Origin: Gammaproteobacteria bacterium
GTDB lineage: Bacteria > Pseudomonadota > Gammaproteobacteria > Methylococcales > Methylomonadaceae
DNA length: 5,315 nt
Direction of reading: 5' to 3'
Assembly (NCBI GenBank): GCA_024511045.1
Contig: JANEMG010000189.1
Location: 1-5,315, forward strand
This document shows positions 1-5,275 of the stretch, piece by piece. Positions within the stretch are counted from its first letter, which is position 1. Each line of letters opens with the position of its first letter. A program made the translations under genes and the position numbers. The notes under the pieces were generated by a model, which saw only the letters and a program-made list of their open reading frames with translations, searched no databases and had not been told where the DNA came from.

Positions 1-26
1 TCACCCCGCCAGGGATGGCGGGATGA
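1..26. repeat. Imperfect 26-bp palindrome at the window edge
   Basis: CCCGCC (5-10) and GGCGGG (17-22) form a perfect 6-bp inverted repeat around AGGGAT. TCA (1-3) and TGA (24-26) extend it outward after one mismatch. No T-run follows on either strand within the visible sequence, so it is not an obvious intrinsic terminator. GC-rich palindromes of this kind behind operons are often dispersed extragenic repeats, but only one copy is visible and it may continue outside the window. Confidence 0.4.
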
Positions 27-66
27 AATCCACGGGCTGTCCACACGGAGTCCGCAGTTCAATGGC

Positions 67-84
67 TAAAAAGGGGCTTTTTTA
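67..84 (-). terminator. Weak terminator-like A/T hairpin behind waaA
   Basis: AAAAAG (68-73) and CTTTTT (77-82) are complementary around a GGG loop, and either strand ends in a short T-run. The stem has only one G-C pair, so it would be a poor intrinsic terminator. It is the only terminator-like structure seen in the 178 bases after the waaA stop. A real terminator may lie beyond the window or be Rho-dependent. Confidence 0.2.
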
Positions 85-178
85 CCCACAGATATCACTG
101 AAGAGCCTAAATAGTTAGTGTCCGTCTATAAATGGCGGGCGCCAACCCGGCACAGTAATGGGTGTTAACAGACTCTAA

Positions 179-1447
179 CTATTCATTATCCAGGTTTTGG
201 CTGATTTTGTTATAGACCTTTTGTAGTGCCCCTTGATTATTAAGCACAAATGCCTGACCGCGCTCGGCCAGCCGCTTTCTTTGCCGGGCATCTCCCAGCA
301 GGACTTGCGTCTGCTCGAGCAATTCGGCGGCATCCCGGCACTGCACGGCAGCATCTGCAGCAAGCAATCCTTTGGCAATATCCCTGAAGTTATGCATGTG
401 CGGTCCAAACATCACTGGAACAGCCAACGCCGCAGGCTCGAGCACATTGTGACCACCCACAGGAACCATGCTGCCTGCCACGAAAGCCAGATCGGCTGCG
501 GCATAGAGCATTTTCAGCTCACCCATGGTATCGGCTACATAGACATCCGTCTGCTGCTGGCAGGGTTTGCCTTCAGTACGCAGCAGCACACGAAAATGTT
601 CGCGTAGCGCCAGGTTTTTTACCTCGGAAAATCTTTCCGGATGCCTGGGCACCAGCATCAGCAGCAATTGCGGAAAAACCTGCTTCAATTGCCGGTAGCA
701 GGAAAGGAAAATCTCGTCTTCCCCTCTGTGGGTACTGGCAACGATCCAGACCAACCGCCCGGGAAAAACCGTTGCTTTCAGCAGCGCCCCTTGGGCACGT
801 ATTTCTTCCGGTATATCCAGATCGAATTTAATGTTTCCAGTGACGGAAACACCGTTTTCTCTGGCTCCCAACGCTATGAATCTTGCGGCATCCTCTGTAG
901 TCTGTGCGGCAATGCTGTTTACCCGGGCCAGGCAGAAATGCACCAGGGATGGTATTTTTTGATAGCGGCGAAAGGATTTGTCCGACAGCCTGGCGTTGGC
1001 AATCATCAGGGGGATGTTGTTTTTCCTGCATTGACTGAATAAATTTGGCCAGATTTCTGTTTCCATGATGACCGCCATGACCGGCCGGAAATGCTCCATA
1101 AAGCGCTGCACGGCACCGGGGAGATCATAGGGCAGGTAGACATGCTCGACCTTTTCCTCCAGCACGGCTTTCACCCTGCTGGAACCGGTCGGCGTGGTCG
1201 TGGTGACCAGCACCTTGCTGTCTGGACGTTTCTCCAGCAACAGCCGCACCAAAGGGAAAAGCGATTCCGCTTCCCCTACCGACACGGCATGAAACCAGAC
1301 GACACCCTGTCGGTGGGAATGGTGATAGAAGGCAAAGCGTTCCGACCAGCGGCGCCAATATGCGGGCGCCTTGATGCCACGCCACAGCAGGCGCGCTAAA
1401 ACGAAAGGGGTCAGCAGGTATAAAATGGAAGAATAAAAAACCCGCAT
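179..1447 (-). CDS. waaA: 3-deoxy-D-manno-octulosonic acid (Kdo) transferase WaaA
   Basis: WaaA (KdtA, family GT30) transfers Kdo from CMP-Kdo to lipid IVA at the cytoplasmic face of the inner membrane, joining lipid A to the LPS core. The 422-residue product has the usual family length. Residues 1-23 form the hydrophobic N-terminal anchor. The HAVSVGEAE motif holds the presumed general-base Glu59. Further family motifs are ETEIWPNL (129-136), TGNIKFD (203-209), VPRHPER (266-272) and GSMVPVGGHNVLEP (325-338), the last being the nucleotide-sugar side of the GT-B fold. I start at the ATG at 1447 because it begins the typical N-terminus MRVFYSSILYLL and has AGG about 9 nt upstream; an in-frame ATG at 1483 would add 12 polar residues with no Shine-Dalgarno. 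The gene follows hldD after 78 nt. Whether it adds one or two Kdo residues cannot be read from the sequence. Confidence 0.97.
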   Translation of the reverse strand: MRVFYSSILYLLTPFVLARLLWRGIKAPAYWRRWSERFAFYHHSHRQGVVWFHAVSVGEAESLFPLVRLLLEKRPDSKVLVTTTTPTGSSRVKAVLEEKVEHVYLPYDLPGAVQRFMEHFRPVMAVIMETEIWPNLFSQCRKNNIPLMIANARLSDKSFRRYQKIPSLVHFCLARVNSIAAQTTEDAARFIALGARENGVSVTGNIKFDLDIPEEIRAQGALLKATVFPGRLVWIVASTHRGEDEIFLSCYRQLKQVFPQLLLMLVPRHPERFSEVKNLALREHFRVLLRTEGKPCQQQTDVYVADTMGELKMLYAAADLAFVAGSMVPVGGHNVLEPAALAVPVMFGPHMHNFRDIAKGLLAADAAVQCRDAAELLEQTQVLLGDARQRKRLAERGQAFVLNNQGALQKVYNKISQNLDNE

Positions 1448-1468
1448 GGGTTCAGACCTGTTTTTTAC
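1433..1468 (-). promoter_or_regulatory. Inverted repeats around the waaA start codon
   Basis: On the minus strand GTAAAAAAC (1468-1460) can pair with GTTTTTTAT (1441-1433), eight Watson-Crick pairs plus one G-U. This would leave the AGG and the ATG in an 18-nt loop. A competing small hairpin, AACCC (1452-1448) with GGGTT (1443-1439), has ATGC as its loop, encloses the start codon and is followed directly by a U-run. The pairing is seen in the sequence; a regulatory role is inference, because the second arm also encodes residues 3-5 of WaaA. Confidence 0.35.
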
Positions 1469-1486
1469 GACAGCACAGGCCATCGG

Positions 1487-1521
1487 AAAAAAGCAGACTA
1501 CGCCGCTTCGGAATCAGCGGC
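1487..1521 (-). terminator. Terminator-like hairpin between hldD and waaA
   Basis: Just after the hldD stop the minus strand has GCCGCT (1521-1516) and AGCGGC (1507-1502), a perfect 6-bp stem with an 8-nt loop. A run of six T (1492-1487) follows only after nine more bases. An efficient intrinsic terminator has its U-run directly at the stem, so this is more likely a partial terminator, an mRNA 3' stabiliser, or chance. Confidence 0.35.
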
Positions 1522-1525
1522 AAAT

Positions 1526-2476
1526 TCAATGCGGCTGATTCAGCCATTGCATGTATGACTGAACGCCCTGTTCCACGGATTTGAAGGCATGCTCGCAACC
1601 AACCGCTCTCAGATGGCTGAGATCGGCTTCGGTATAGCTCTGGTAATGCCCTTTGAGATGCTCGGGAAAGGGAATGTATTCAATTTCGCCTCTGCCATGG
1701 TAAGCAATGACGGCATTGGCCACATCGTTGAAGGTCTGGCTTTTCCCGGTACCAACGTTGAAAATACCCGATATTTCCGGGTGCTCCATGAACCACAGAT
1801 TGATATCGACGACATCCCCGACAAAAACGAAATCCCTCCGCTGTTCCCCATCGGCATAACCGTCACAACCCTGAAACAGACGTAGCTTACCCGTTTCCAG
1901 CAGTTGTCCGTTCAGATGATAGGCGACACTGGCCATGCTCCCCTTATGCGCCTCCCGCGGCCCATAGACATTGAAATAACGCAGCCCGACGACCTGGGCC
2001 TGCAGTTTTGGCAAAAAGCGGCGCAGGTACTGGTCGAACTGGAATTTGGAATAGCCGTAGACATTCAACGGAGCTTCATGCACCAGTTCTTCCTTGAAGG
2101 TCCGACCGGTTCCATACACAGCGGCACTGGAAGCATAAATGAAAGGAATACGATGGGCCTGGCAATAATGAAACAAAATCTTCGTATATTCAAAGTTGTT
2201 GTTCATCATGTAGCGTCCATCCCATTCGGTCGTGGCCGAGCAGGCCCCTTGATGAAAGACCGCCTGGATGGCTTCTGGCGGAAATCCTCCATTCTGTACT
2301 TTGTCCAGAAAGGTTTCCTTATCCAGATAATCGGCAATGTCGCAGCCGACCAAGTTTTTGAACTTGACACCATTGTGCAGATTATCCACACCCAGGACAT
2401 CGGTATAACCTCGCGCGTTCAGAGCCAGAACGAGATTGCTGCCTATGAATCCGGCCCCGCCAGTGACGATGATCAT
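1526..2476 (-). CDS. hldD: ADP-L-glycero-D-manno-heptose 6-epimerase HldD
   Basis: HldD (RfaD, WaaD) is a cytoplasmic extended-SDR enzyme that converts ADP-D-glycero-D-manno-heptose to ADP-L-glycero-D-manno-heptose, the heptose donor for the LPS inner core. The 316-residue product is full length. The Rossmann glycine motif GGAGFIGSN spans 6-14. Ser116 lies in YASSAAVYG, and Tyr140 and Lys144 form the YxxxK pair. Lys178, in YGPREAHKGS, matches the second catalytic residue known in the E. coli enzyme, with the same numbering. FNVGTG (239-244) is another family motif. Its ATG is 12 nt after the rplI stop and has no clear Shine-Dalgarno, which suggests translation coupled to rplI. It stands directly before waaA, which acts in the same core-assembly pathway. 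The enzyme is expected to use NADP(H); the sequence alone does not prove the cofactor preference. Confidence 0.98.
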   Translation of the reverse strand: MIIVTGGAGFIGSNLVLALNARGYTDVLGVDNLHNGVKFKNLVGCDIADYLDKETFLDKVQNGGFPPEAIQAVFHQGACSATTEWDGRYMMNNNFEYTKILFHYCQAHRIPFIYASSAAVYGTGRTFKEELVHEAPLNVYGYSKFQFDQYLRRFLPKLQAQVVGLRYFNVYGPREAHKGSMASVAYHLNGQLLETGKLRLFQGCDGYADGEQRRDFVFVGDVVDINLWFMEHPEISGIFNVGTGKSQTFNDVANAVIAYHGRGEIEYIPFPEHLKGHYQSYTEADLSHLRAVGCEHAFKSVEQGVQSYMQWLNQPH

Positions 2477-2488
2477 CGCTGCAGTGCG

Positions 2489-2941
2489 TCAGGACTGTTC
2501 GGCAACGACCTTGATGGGCAATGTCACCACGACATCGGTATGCAGATTGATATCGATATCATATTCGCCAATGTGGCGTATCACACCCTCCGGCAGGCGC
2601 ACTTCGTGTTTCTCCACTTTTGCACCGGCCTGGGTAATGGCATCGGCAATATTCTGTGTGCCGACAGATCCGAACAGCTTCCCTTCATCACCAGCCTTTT
2701 GCGTAATGACGATCTCCAGTTTGGAAATGGCGTCGGCCCGTGCCTGTGCTGCTGCCAGTTTTTCCGCTGCGGCTTTTTCCAGTTCGGCGCGGCGCTGTTC
2801 AAACTCGGCCAGTCTTTCCTGCGTCGCCAGAACCGCCTTGCCCTGTGGAACCAGGTAGTTTCTACCATAACCTGGTTTAATGGTCACTCTGTCACCCAGG
2901 TTGCCCAGGTTCGCTATCTTTTCCAGAAGTATAACTTCCAT
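2489..2941 (-). CDS. rplI: 50S ribosomal protein L9
   Basis: L9 binds 23S rRNA near the base of the L1 stalk and helps maintain reading-frame fidelity. The 150-residue product has the standard length. The N-terminal rRNA-binding domain (about 1-47) carries the family signature GxxGDxVxxxxGYGRNYLxPxGxA at 13-36. A long charged Ala/Glu/Lys connecting helix spans about 42-75, and the C-terminal domain contains KLFGSVG (88-94) and the final beta-rich part. The ATG has AGAGGT upstream at good spacing, and a small hairpin lies just before it. It follows the DUF2232 gene by 52 nt and precedes hldD by 12 nt. In many relatives dnaB comes next; here it does not. Confidence 0.98.
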   Translation of the reverse strand: MEVILLEKIANLGNLGDRVTIKPGYGRNYLVPQGKAVLATQERLAEFEQRRAELEKAAAEKLAAAQARADAISKLEIVITQKAGDEGKLFGSVGTQNIADAITQAGAKVEKHEVRLPEGVIRHIGEYDIDINLHTDVVVTLPIKVVAEQS

Positions 2942-2962
2942 CGTTGCAGTACCTCTTTTGTT

Positions 2963-2978
2963 CCCGGTTTCGACCGGA
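2963..2978 (-). promoter_or_regulatory. Hairpin before the rplI ribosome binding site
   Basis: On the minus strand CCGGT (2977-2973) pairs with ACCGG (2968-2964) around a CGAA tetraloop; one U-G pair can extend the base. It lies in the 52-nt gap between the DUF2232 gene and rplI, 8 nt upstream of AGAGGT. No U-run follows, so it is not a terminator. It might be an mRNA processing or stability element, or a structure that adjusts L9 synthesis relative to the membrane protein; function is inference. Confidence 0.35.
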
Positions 2979-2993
2979 TAATTAGCGCCTGAT

Positions 2994-3902
2994 TCAGACG
3001 CTGGATTGATTTGAAAACTTGTTGCGCAGATTCAGCCAGGTATCCCCCAGACCAATCAATGCGACGGGTATCAACGCATGGGGAATCATGAATATCAGTA
3101 TGTAAAACAGCGGCAGCATATAACGTTTCGCCTGCCAGGATGAAATCACCACGTGCAGCACCGCCGTACCGATGAACGTGAAGAGCACAAACAACAGCAC
3201 CGTGACATTCCAGGCCATTTCCGACAGATTGCCGCTGCCGGCCAGTGCCACGATGACGATGCCCATACTGGCAATCGACAATGCCGGCTGAATCCTGAGT
3301 GCCAGATATTCCCGGCGAAAACCGCCAGGATTATACAGCACGGCCTGCCACCAACGCCCCAGCAGCAGCCCCAGCAGCAGACCAGAAACGGATCCGGCTG
3401 CTACGACGCCTGTCATATAATGTGCAAATACCGCAATGGATCGTTTCACATCATCCACGGGAACGTCAGGTGCCTCCAGCATCGGGGCCATCATTTGCAG
3501 AAGAGCGGCGTTCCACACCCGTGCAGGTTCATCATTGAAGAGATAAAAACCGATCACTCCAACAATACCAAGCAATACGGCTATCTCAAAAGCCAGCGAC
3601 AACTGCCGCCCCTCTCTTAAAACGATGGAAATGGCCCAAACGGGCAGCCACAGCACCAGCCCATAGCCAAGCGCGAACAGGTAATTGCCCAGCAGAAAAA
3701 AACCCAGCACGCCTGTCGCGACACTGGAAATCAGCAGCACCAGCAAACCTTCGAAGGCTCCCTTGCGCAAGGTCACCAGAGCAACGGCGGCGGAGCTGAC
3801 GATACTGACAGGAGGCAGCTTGAGTGACAGCAAAGCCAGAATCGCCGCGACGATCATCGCCTGCCATCGACCCCGCATGATAAATGCCGCCAAACCCTTC
3901 AC
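2994..3902 (-). CDS. DUF2232 family integral membrane protein of unknown function
   Basis: This is a predicted inner-membrane protein of 302 residues and the usual partner of S18 and L9 genes in pseudomonad-like operons; its role is not known. About nine hydrophobic segments are visible, roughly at 15-28, 31-45, 51-70, 75-95, 104-122, 158-182, 206-222, 232-254 and 262-283. A soluble loop of about 35 residues (123-157) includes the acidic stretch EAPDVPVDDVK. Conserved-looking family motifs are FIMRGR (7-12), YNPGGFRREYLALR (190-203) and DTWLNLR (287-293). I chose the GTG at 3902: it gives MKGLAAFIMRGR, which fits the N-terminus I remember for pseudomonad homologues, and has GGGAGGTGA directly upstream. 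A TTG at 3923 would add seven residues and put that Shine-Dalgarno inside the gene. The ATG at 3878 would cut into FIMRGR. Family and position are clear; molecular function is not, and no catalytic motif is evident. Confidence 0.9.
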   Translation of the reverse strand: MKGLAAFIMRGRWQAMIVAAILALLSLKLPPVSIVSSAAVALVTLRKGAFEGLLVLLISSVATGVLGFFLLGNYLFALGYGLVLWLPVWAISIVLREGRQLSLAFEIAVLLGIVGVIGFYLFNDEPARVWNAALLQMMAPMLEAPDVPVDDVKRSIAVFAHYMTGVVAAGSVSGLLLGLLLGRWWQAVLYNPGGFRREYLALRIQPALSIASMGIVIVALAGSGNLSEMAWNVTVLLFVLFTFIGTAVLHVVISSWQAKRYMLPLFYILIFMIPHALIPVALIGLGDTWLNLRNKFSNQSSV

Positions 3903-3913
3903 GTCACCTCCCA
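3903..3913 (-). promoter_or_regulatory. Strong Shine-Dalgarno deciding the DUF2232 GTG start
   Basis: The minus strand reads TGGGAGGTGAC immediately before the GTG at 3902-3900. GGAGGTGA is fully complementary to the 16S anti-Shine-Dalgarno tail. GGAGG ends 4 nt from the GTG, a slightly short spacing. No other candidate start (TTG 3923, TTG 3893, ATG 3878) has a comparable site at workable distance. Confidence 0.7.
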
Positions 3914-3938
3914 GCCTGCGCAACTGTCTGCTTGCTGA

Positions 3939-4166
3939 TTATTTGTGCGCGTCGCAAAACGGCAGCAGTGCGATATAGCGGGCACGCTTGATCGCCGTTG
4001 CCAGTTGCCTTTGATATTTGGCACTGGTGCCGGTTATCCGGCTGGGAACGATTTTCCCGGTTTCGGTGATAAAGTCTTTTAAAGTGTCCAGATCCTTGTA
4101 ATCGATCTGCTCTGCCCCTTCAATACTGAAGCGACAATATTTTTTACGTCTGATATAACGTGCCAT
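3939..4166 (-). CDS. rpsR: 30S ribosomal protein S18
   Basis: S18 binds the 16S rRNA central domain as a heterodimer with S6 in the platform of the small subunit. The 75-residue product is standard length. The basic N-terminus RYIRRKKYCRF is followed by the family signature around IDYKDLDTLKDFITETGKI (21-39). The conserved SRITGTSAKYQRQLATAIKRAR (42-63) is the RNA-binding helix region, and the protein ends in the typical LLPFCDAHK. The ATG has AGAGGAT about 7 nt upstream. It is 27 nt after rpsF and 36 nt before the DUF2232 start. There is no priB between rpsF and rpsR, unlike in enterobacteria. Confidence 0.98.
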   Translation of the reverse strand: MARYIRRKKYCRFSIEGAEQIDYKDLDTLKDFITETGKIVPSRITGTSAKYQRQLATAIKRARYIALLPFCDAHK

Positions 4167-4193
4167 AGTGATTATCCTCTTTCTGGAGTATGT

Positions 4194-4670
4194 TTATTCG
4201 GAAGCCTTTACAGCATCTTCATCAGGAATATTCTGCCCAGTCTCGCTGCCGGCGCTTTCCGTCTTTGCAGATGCCTCTGCAGCCGCGGCCTTGGCTGCTT
4301 CCTCTTCCGCCTGTTTTTGTTTCGCCTCGACATTGGCCTTGTGTTCTTCTGCCGCAGCCGCAGCAATTGCAGACGGTTCGGTCACCGCCTCTTTCTGCAG
4401 CAATGTCATGCTGCGCAGAATGGCATCGTTGAAACGAAAACCAGTCTCCAGTTCTGCCAGTGTTTCCTGATCACATTCAATATTCATCAGTACATAATGT
4501 GCCTTGTGGATCTTGTTGATCGGATAGGCCAACTGCCGGCGCCCCCAATCCTCCAGACGATGAATTTTTCCCGATGCCTGTTCGATTGTGGCACGGTAAC
4601 GGTCGATCATCGACTGAACCTGAGAACTCTGGTCAGGATGAACTAAAAAGACAATTTCATAATGTCGCAT
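4194..4670 (-). CDS. rpsF: 30S ribosomal protein S6 with extended Ala/Glu-rich tail
   Basis: S6 pairs with S18 in the 30S platform. Residues 1 to about 97 form the ferredoxin-like S6 fold: it opens with MRHYEIVFLVHPDQ, has the family signature GRRQLAYPINK at 43-53, then HYVLMNIEC and the closing strand RSMTLLQKEAV. After that comes a tail of about 60 residues, rich in Ala, Glu and Lys (98-158), ending in KASE. The total of 158 residues exceeds the 131 of E. coli S6, and the extra length is all tail. E. coli S6 is polyglutamylated by RimK at its C-terminal Glu, and this tail also ends in Glu, so it could be a substrate; that is inference. I start at 4670, with AGGGGA upstream, rather than at an in-frame ATG at 4772, which would add 34 residues foreign to S6 and overlap the promoter and leader hairpin. 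First gene of the operon. Confidence 0.98.
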   Translation of the reverse strand: MRHYEIVFLVHPDQSSQVQSMIDRYRATIEQASGKIHRLEDWGRRQLAYPINKIHKAHYVLMNIECDQETLAELETGFRFNDAILRSMTLLQKEAVTEPSAIAAAAAEEHKANVEAKQKQAEEEAAKAAAAEASAKTESAGSETGQNIPDEDAVKASE

Positions 4671-4685
4671 AATTTCCCCTTGTGG

Positions 4686-4717
4686 TTGCTGCCTCCCGAC
4701 CCAAGCCGGTGAAGCAA
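4686..4717 (-). promoter_or_regulatory. rpsF leader hairpin, candidate S6:S18 autoregulatory site
   Basis: In the rpsF 5' leader, TTGCT (4717-4713) pairs with AGCAA (4690-4686). Inside it, CCGGC (4709-4705) pairs with GTCGG (4700-4696), allowing one G-U, around a TTGG loop. TCA on one side and GAGGC on the other form an internal loop. The hairpin ends 15 nt before the ATG, next to AGGGGA. In many bacteria the S6:S18 complex binds a hairpin with a conserved CCG in the rpsF leader and represses its own operon. Position and the CCG fit, but I have not matched the consensus base by base. Confidence 0.5.
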
Positions 4718-4744
4718 GGAGCCCAATACTCCAAAAAACTGTAC

Positions 4745-4772
4745 ATTTTACTTTTTTATCCGCCTTTTGCAA
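4745..4772 (-). promoter_or_regulatory. Probable sigma70 promoter of the rpsF operon
   Basis: On the minus strand TTGCAA (4772-4767) and TAAAAT (4750-4745) are separated by 16 nt. They match the -35 and -10 consensus at 4/6 and 5/6 positions, with an A-rich spacer. Transcription would begin near 4738, giving a leader of about 68 nt that contains the whole candidate S6:S18 hairpin. No better pair was seen in the 120 nt before rpsF. Confidence 0.55.
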
Positions 4773-4790
4773 AGCTTTATATCTTTACTG

Positions 4791-4850
4791 TGTTAGCCCA
4801 AAGCTGTAATGTCCCTTTATCCAATTCTAAAATGACCCTTTTTGGTTTCA
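4791..4850 (+). mobile_element. Probable IS21-family insertion sequence terminus (remnant)
   Basis: The stretch opens with TGTTAGCCC, and TGT is the usual outer end of IS21-family elements. Two related blocks follow with a 23-nt period: CTGTAATGTCCCTTT (4804-4818) and CTAAAATGACCCTTT (4827-4841), identical at 12 of 15 positions. Repeated internal ATGTCCC-type blocks are the typical multiple terminal repeats of IS21 elements. The element would extend to the right, but no istA or istB coding sequence and no opposite end follow, so it is a decayed or deleted copy; the inner boundary is a guess. The outer end lies only 18 bp upstream of the rpsF -35 box. Assignment rests on remembered family features, not on a search. 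Confidence 0.55.
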
Positions 4851-4943
4851 GGAGGGGCGATGGCTTTGCCGCAGATGCTGGCGCCAATTTAAACAAAGGG
4901 GATTCGTTGCGGTTAAGTAGATTCCCTAAACTTTCGCCCCTCC
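4851..4943. repeat. 10-bp inverted repeat enclosing 73 bp
   Basis: GGAGGGGCGA (4851-4860) and TCGCCCCTCC (4934-4943) are exact reverse complements. The enclosed 73 bases contain the palindrome TGGCGCCA (4879-4886) but no clear further long pairing. The left arm directly abuts the IS21-like blocks. It may be a folded RNA, a small palindromic element inserted in the IS remnant, or an IS-internal structure; I cannot decide between these. Confidence 0.45.
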
Positions 4944-5103
4944 CTCAAGCAGCCTGGTTCACAAAAAGCTACCTGATTACCCACAAGCTCCAGCCATTTC
5001 CCAAAATGAAAAACAGCGGTCAAGCAATGCCAAGTCATGGCTGTCATGCTGCTCTTATCAATACAAAACGGGTGTTGCAGTGATGTCGGGAAGACCAATA
5101 AAG

Positions 5104-5129
5104 TGTCATTTCGACGGCAGGAGAAATCC
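5104..5129. repeat. Short repeat-like motif with internal ATTTC/GAAAT pairing
   Basis: The motif begins TGTCATTTCGACGG and ends GGAGAAATCC. ATTTC (5108-5112) and GAAAT (5123-5127) can pair around a 10-nt loop. It resembles the TGTCATTTCGAC...GAGAAATC extragenic repeats that I recall from many bacterial genomes, where they occur in multiple copies between genes. Only one copy is visible here and its right boundary is unknown. Confidence 0.4.
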
Positions 5130-5256
5130 TGGGCGCCATGGCAACGTGCCAACGCTCAAGATCCCTGCTTGTACAGCACCTATTTTCCTATTAAGAGAGC
5201 CATATGCAAAACTAAAAATTGATTTTGGCTGGTTGAATGCTGCGCACCCTGTGGAT

Positions 5257-5275
5257 GCGAATGATTCTCAATAAT
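5257..5275. promoter_or_regulatory. Fur-box-like site
   Basis: On the minus strand this 19-mer matches the classic Fur box GATAATGATAATCATTATC at 13 positions, including an intact centre TGAGAATCATT of the kind found in natural gammaproteobacterial Fur sites. No gene on the left is close enough to be its target: the nearest, rpsF, starts almost 600 bp away behind its own promoter. The likely target is an iron-related gene beyond the right edge, read on the plus strand. The match is seen; Fur control is inference. Confidence 0.45.

Noticed and set aside
23..118. Small plus-strand frame of about 31 codons at the left edge
   Set aside because: It has no Shine-Dalgarno and no recognisable motif, and runs through the hairpin region behind waaA.
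1448..1483. Upstream ATG for waaA at 1483
   Set aside because: It adds 12 polar residues before the hydrophobic anchor and has no Shine-Dalgarno; the ATG at 1447 gives the usual WaaA N-terminus.
1904..2992. Long plus-strand open frame of 362 codons across hldD and rplI
   Set aside because: It lies opposite two certain genes, its product has no recognisable domain and is of biased composition; it is an antisense shadow.
3903..3923. TTG start for the DUF2232 gene at 3923
   Set aside because: The strong GGGAGGTGA would then lie inside the coding sequence, while the GTG at 3902 matches the family N-terminus.
4671..4772. In-frame N-terminal extension of rpsF from an ATG at 4772
   Set aside because: It would add 34 residues that do not belong to the S6 family, overlap the best promoter and leader hairpin, and ignore the AGGGGA site before the ATG at 4670.
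4851..4943. Integron attC site
   Set aside because: The spaced inverted repeat has a suitable length, but the required RYYYAAC and GTTRRRY core boxes are not present at its ends.
4913..5152. Minus-strand frame of 79 codons upstream of rpsF
   Set aside because: It has no family resemblance I can recognise, has no clear Shine-Dalgarno, and begins within repeat-like sequence.
5037..5274. Two overlapping plus-strand frames of about 60 codons near the right edge
   Set aside because: Both read through the repeat-like motif in different frames and show no domain or ribosome binding site; most likely repeat-derived noise.
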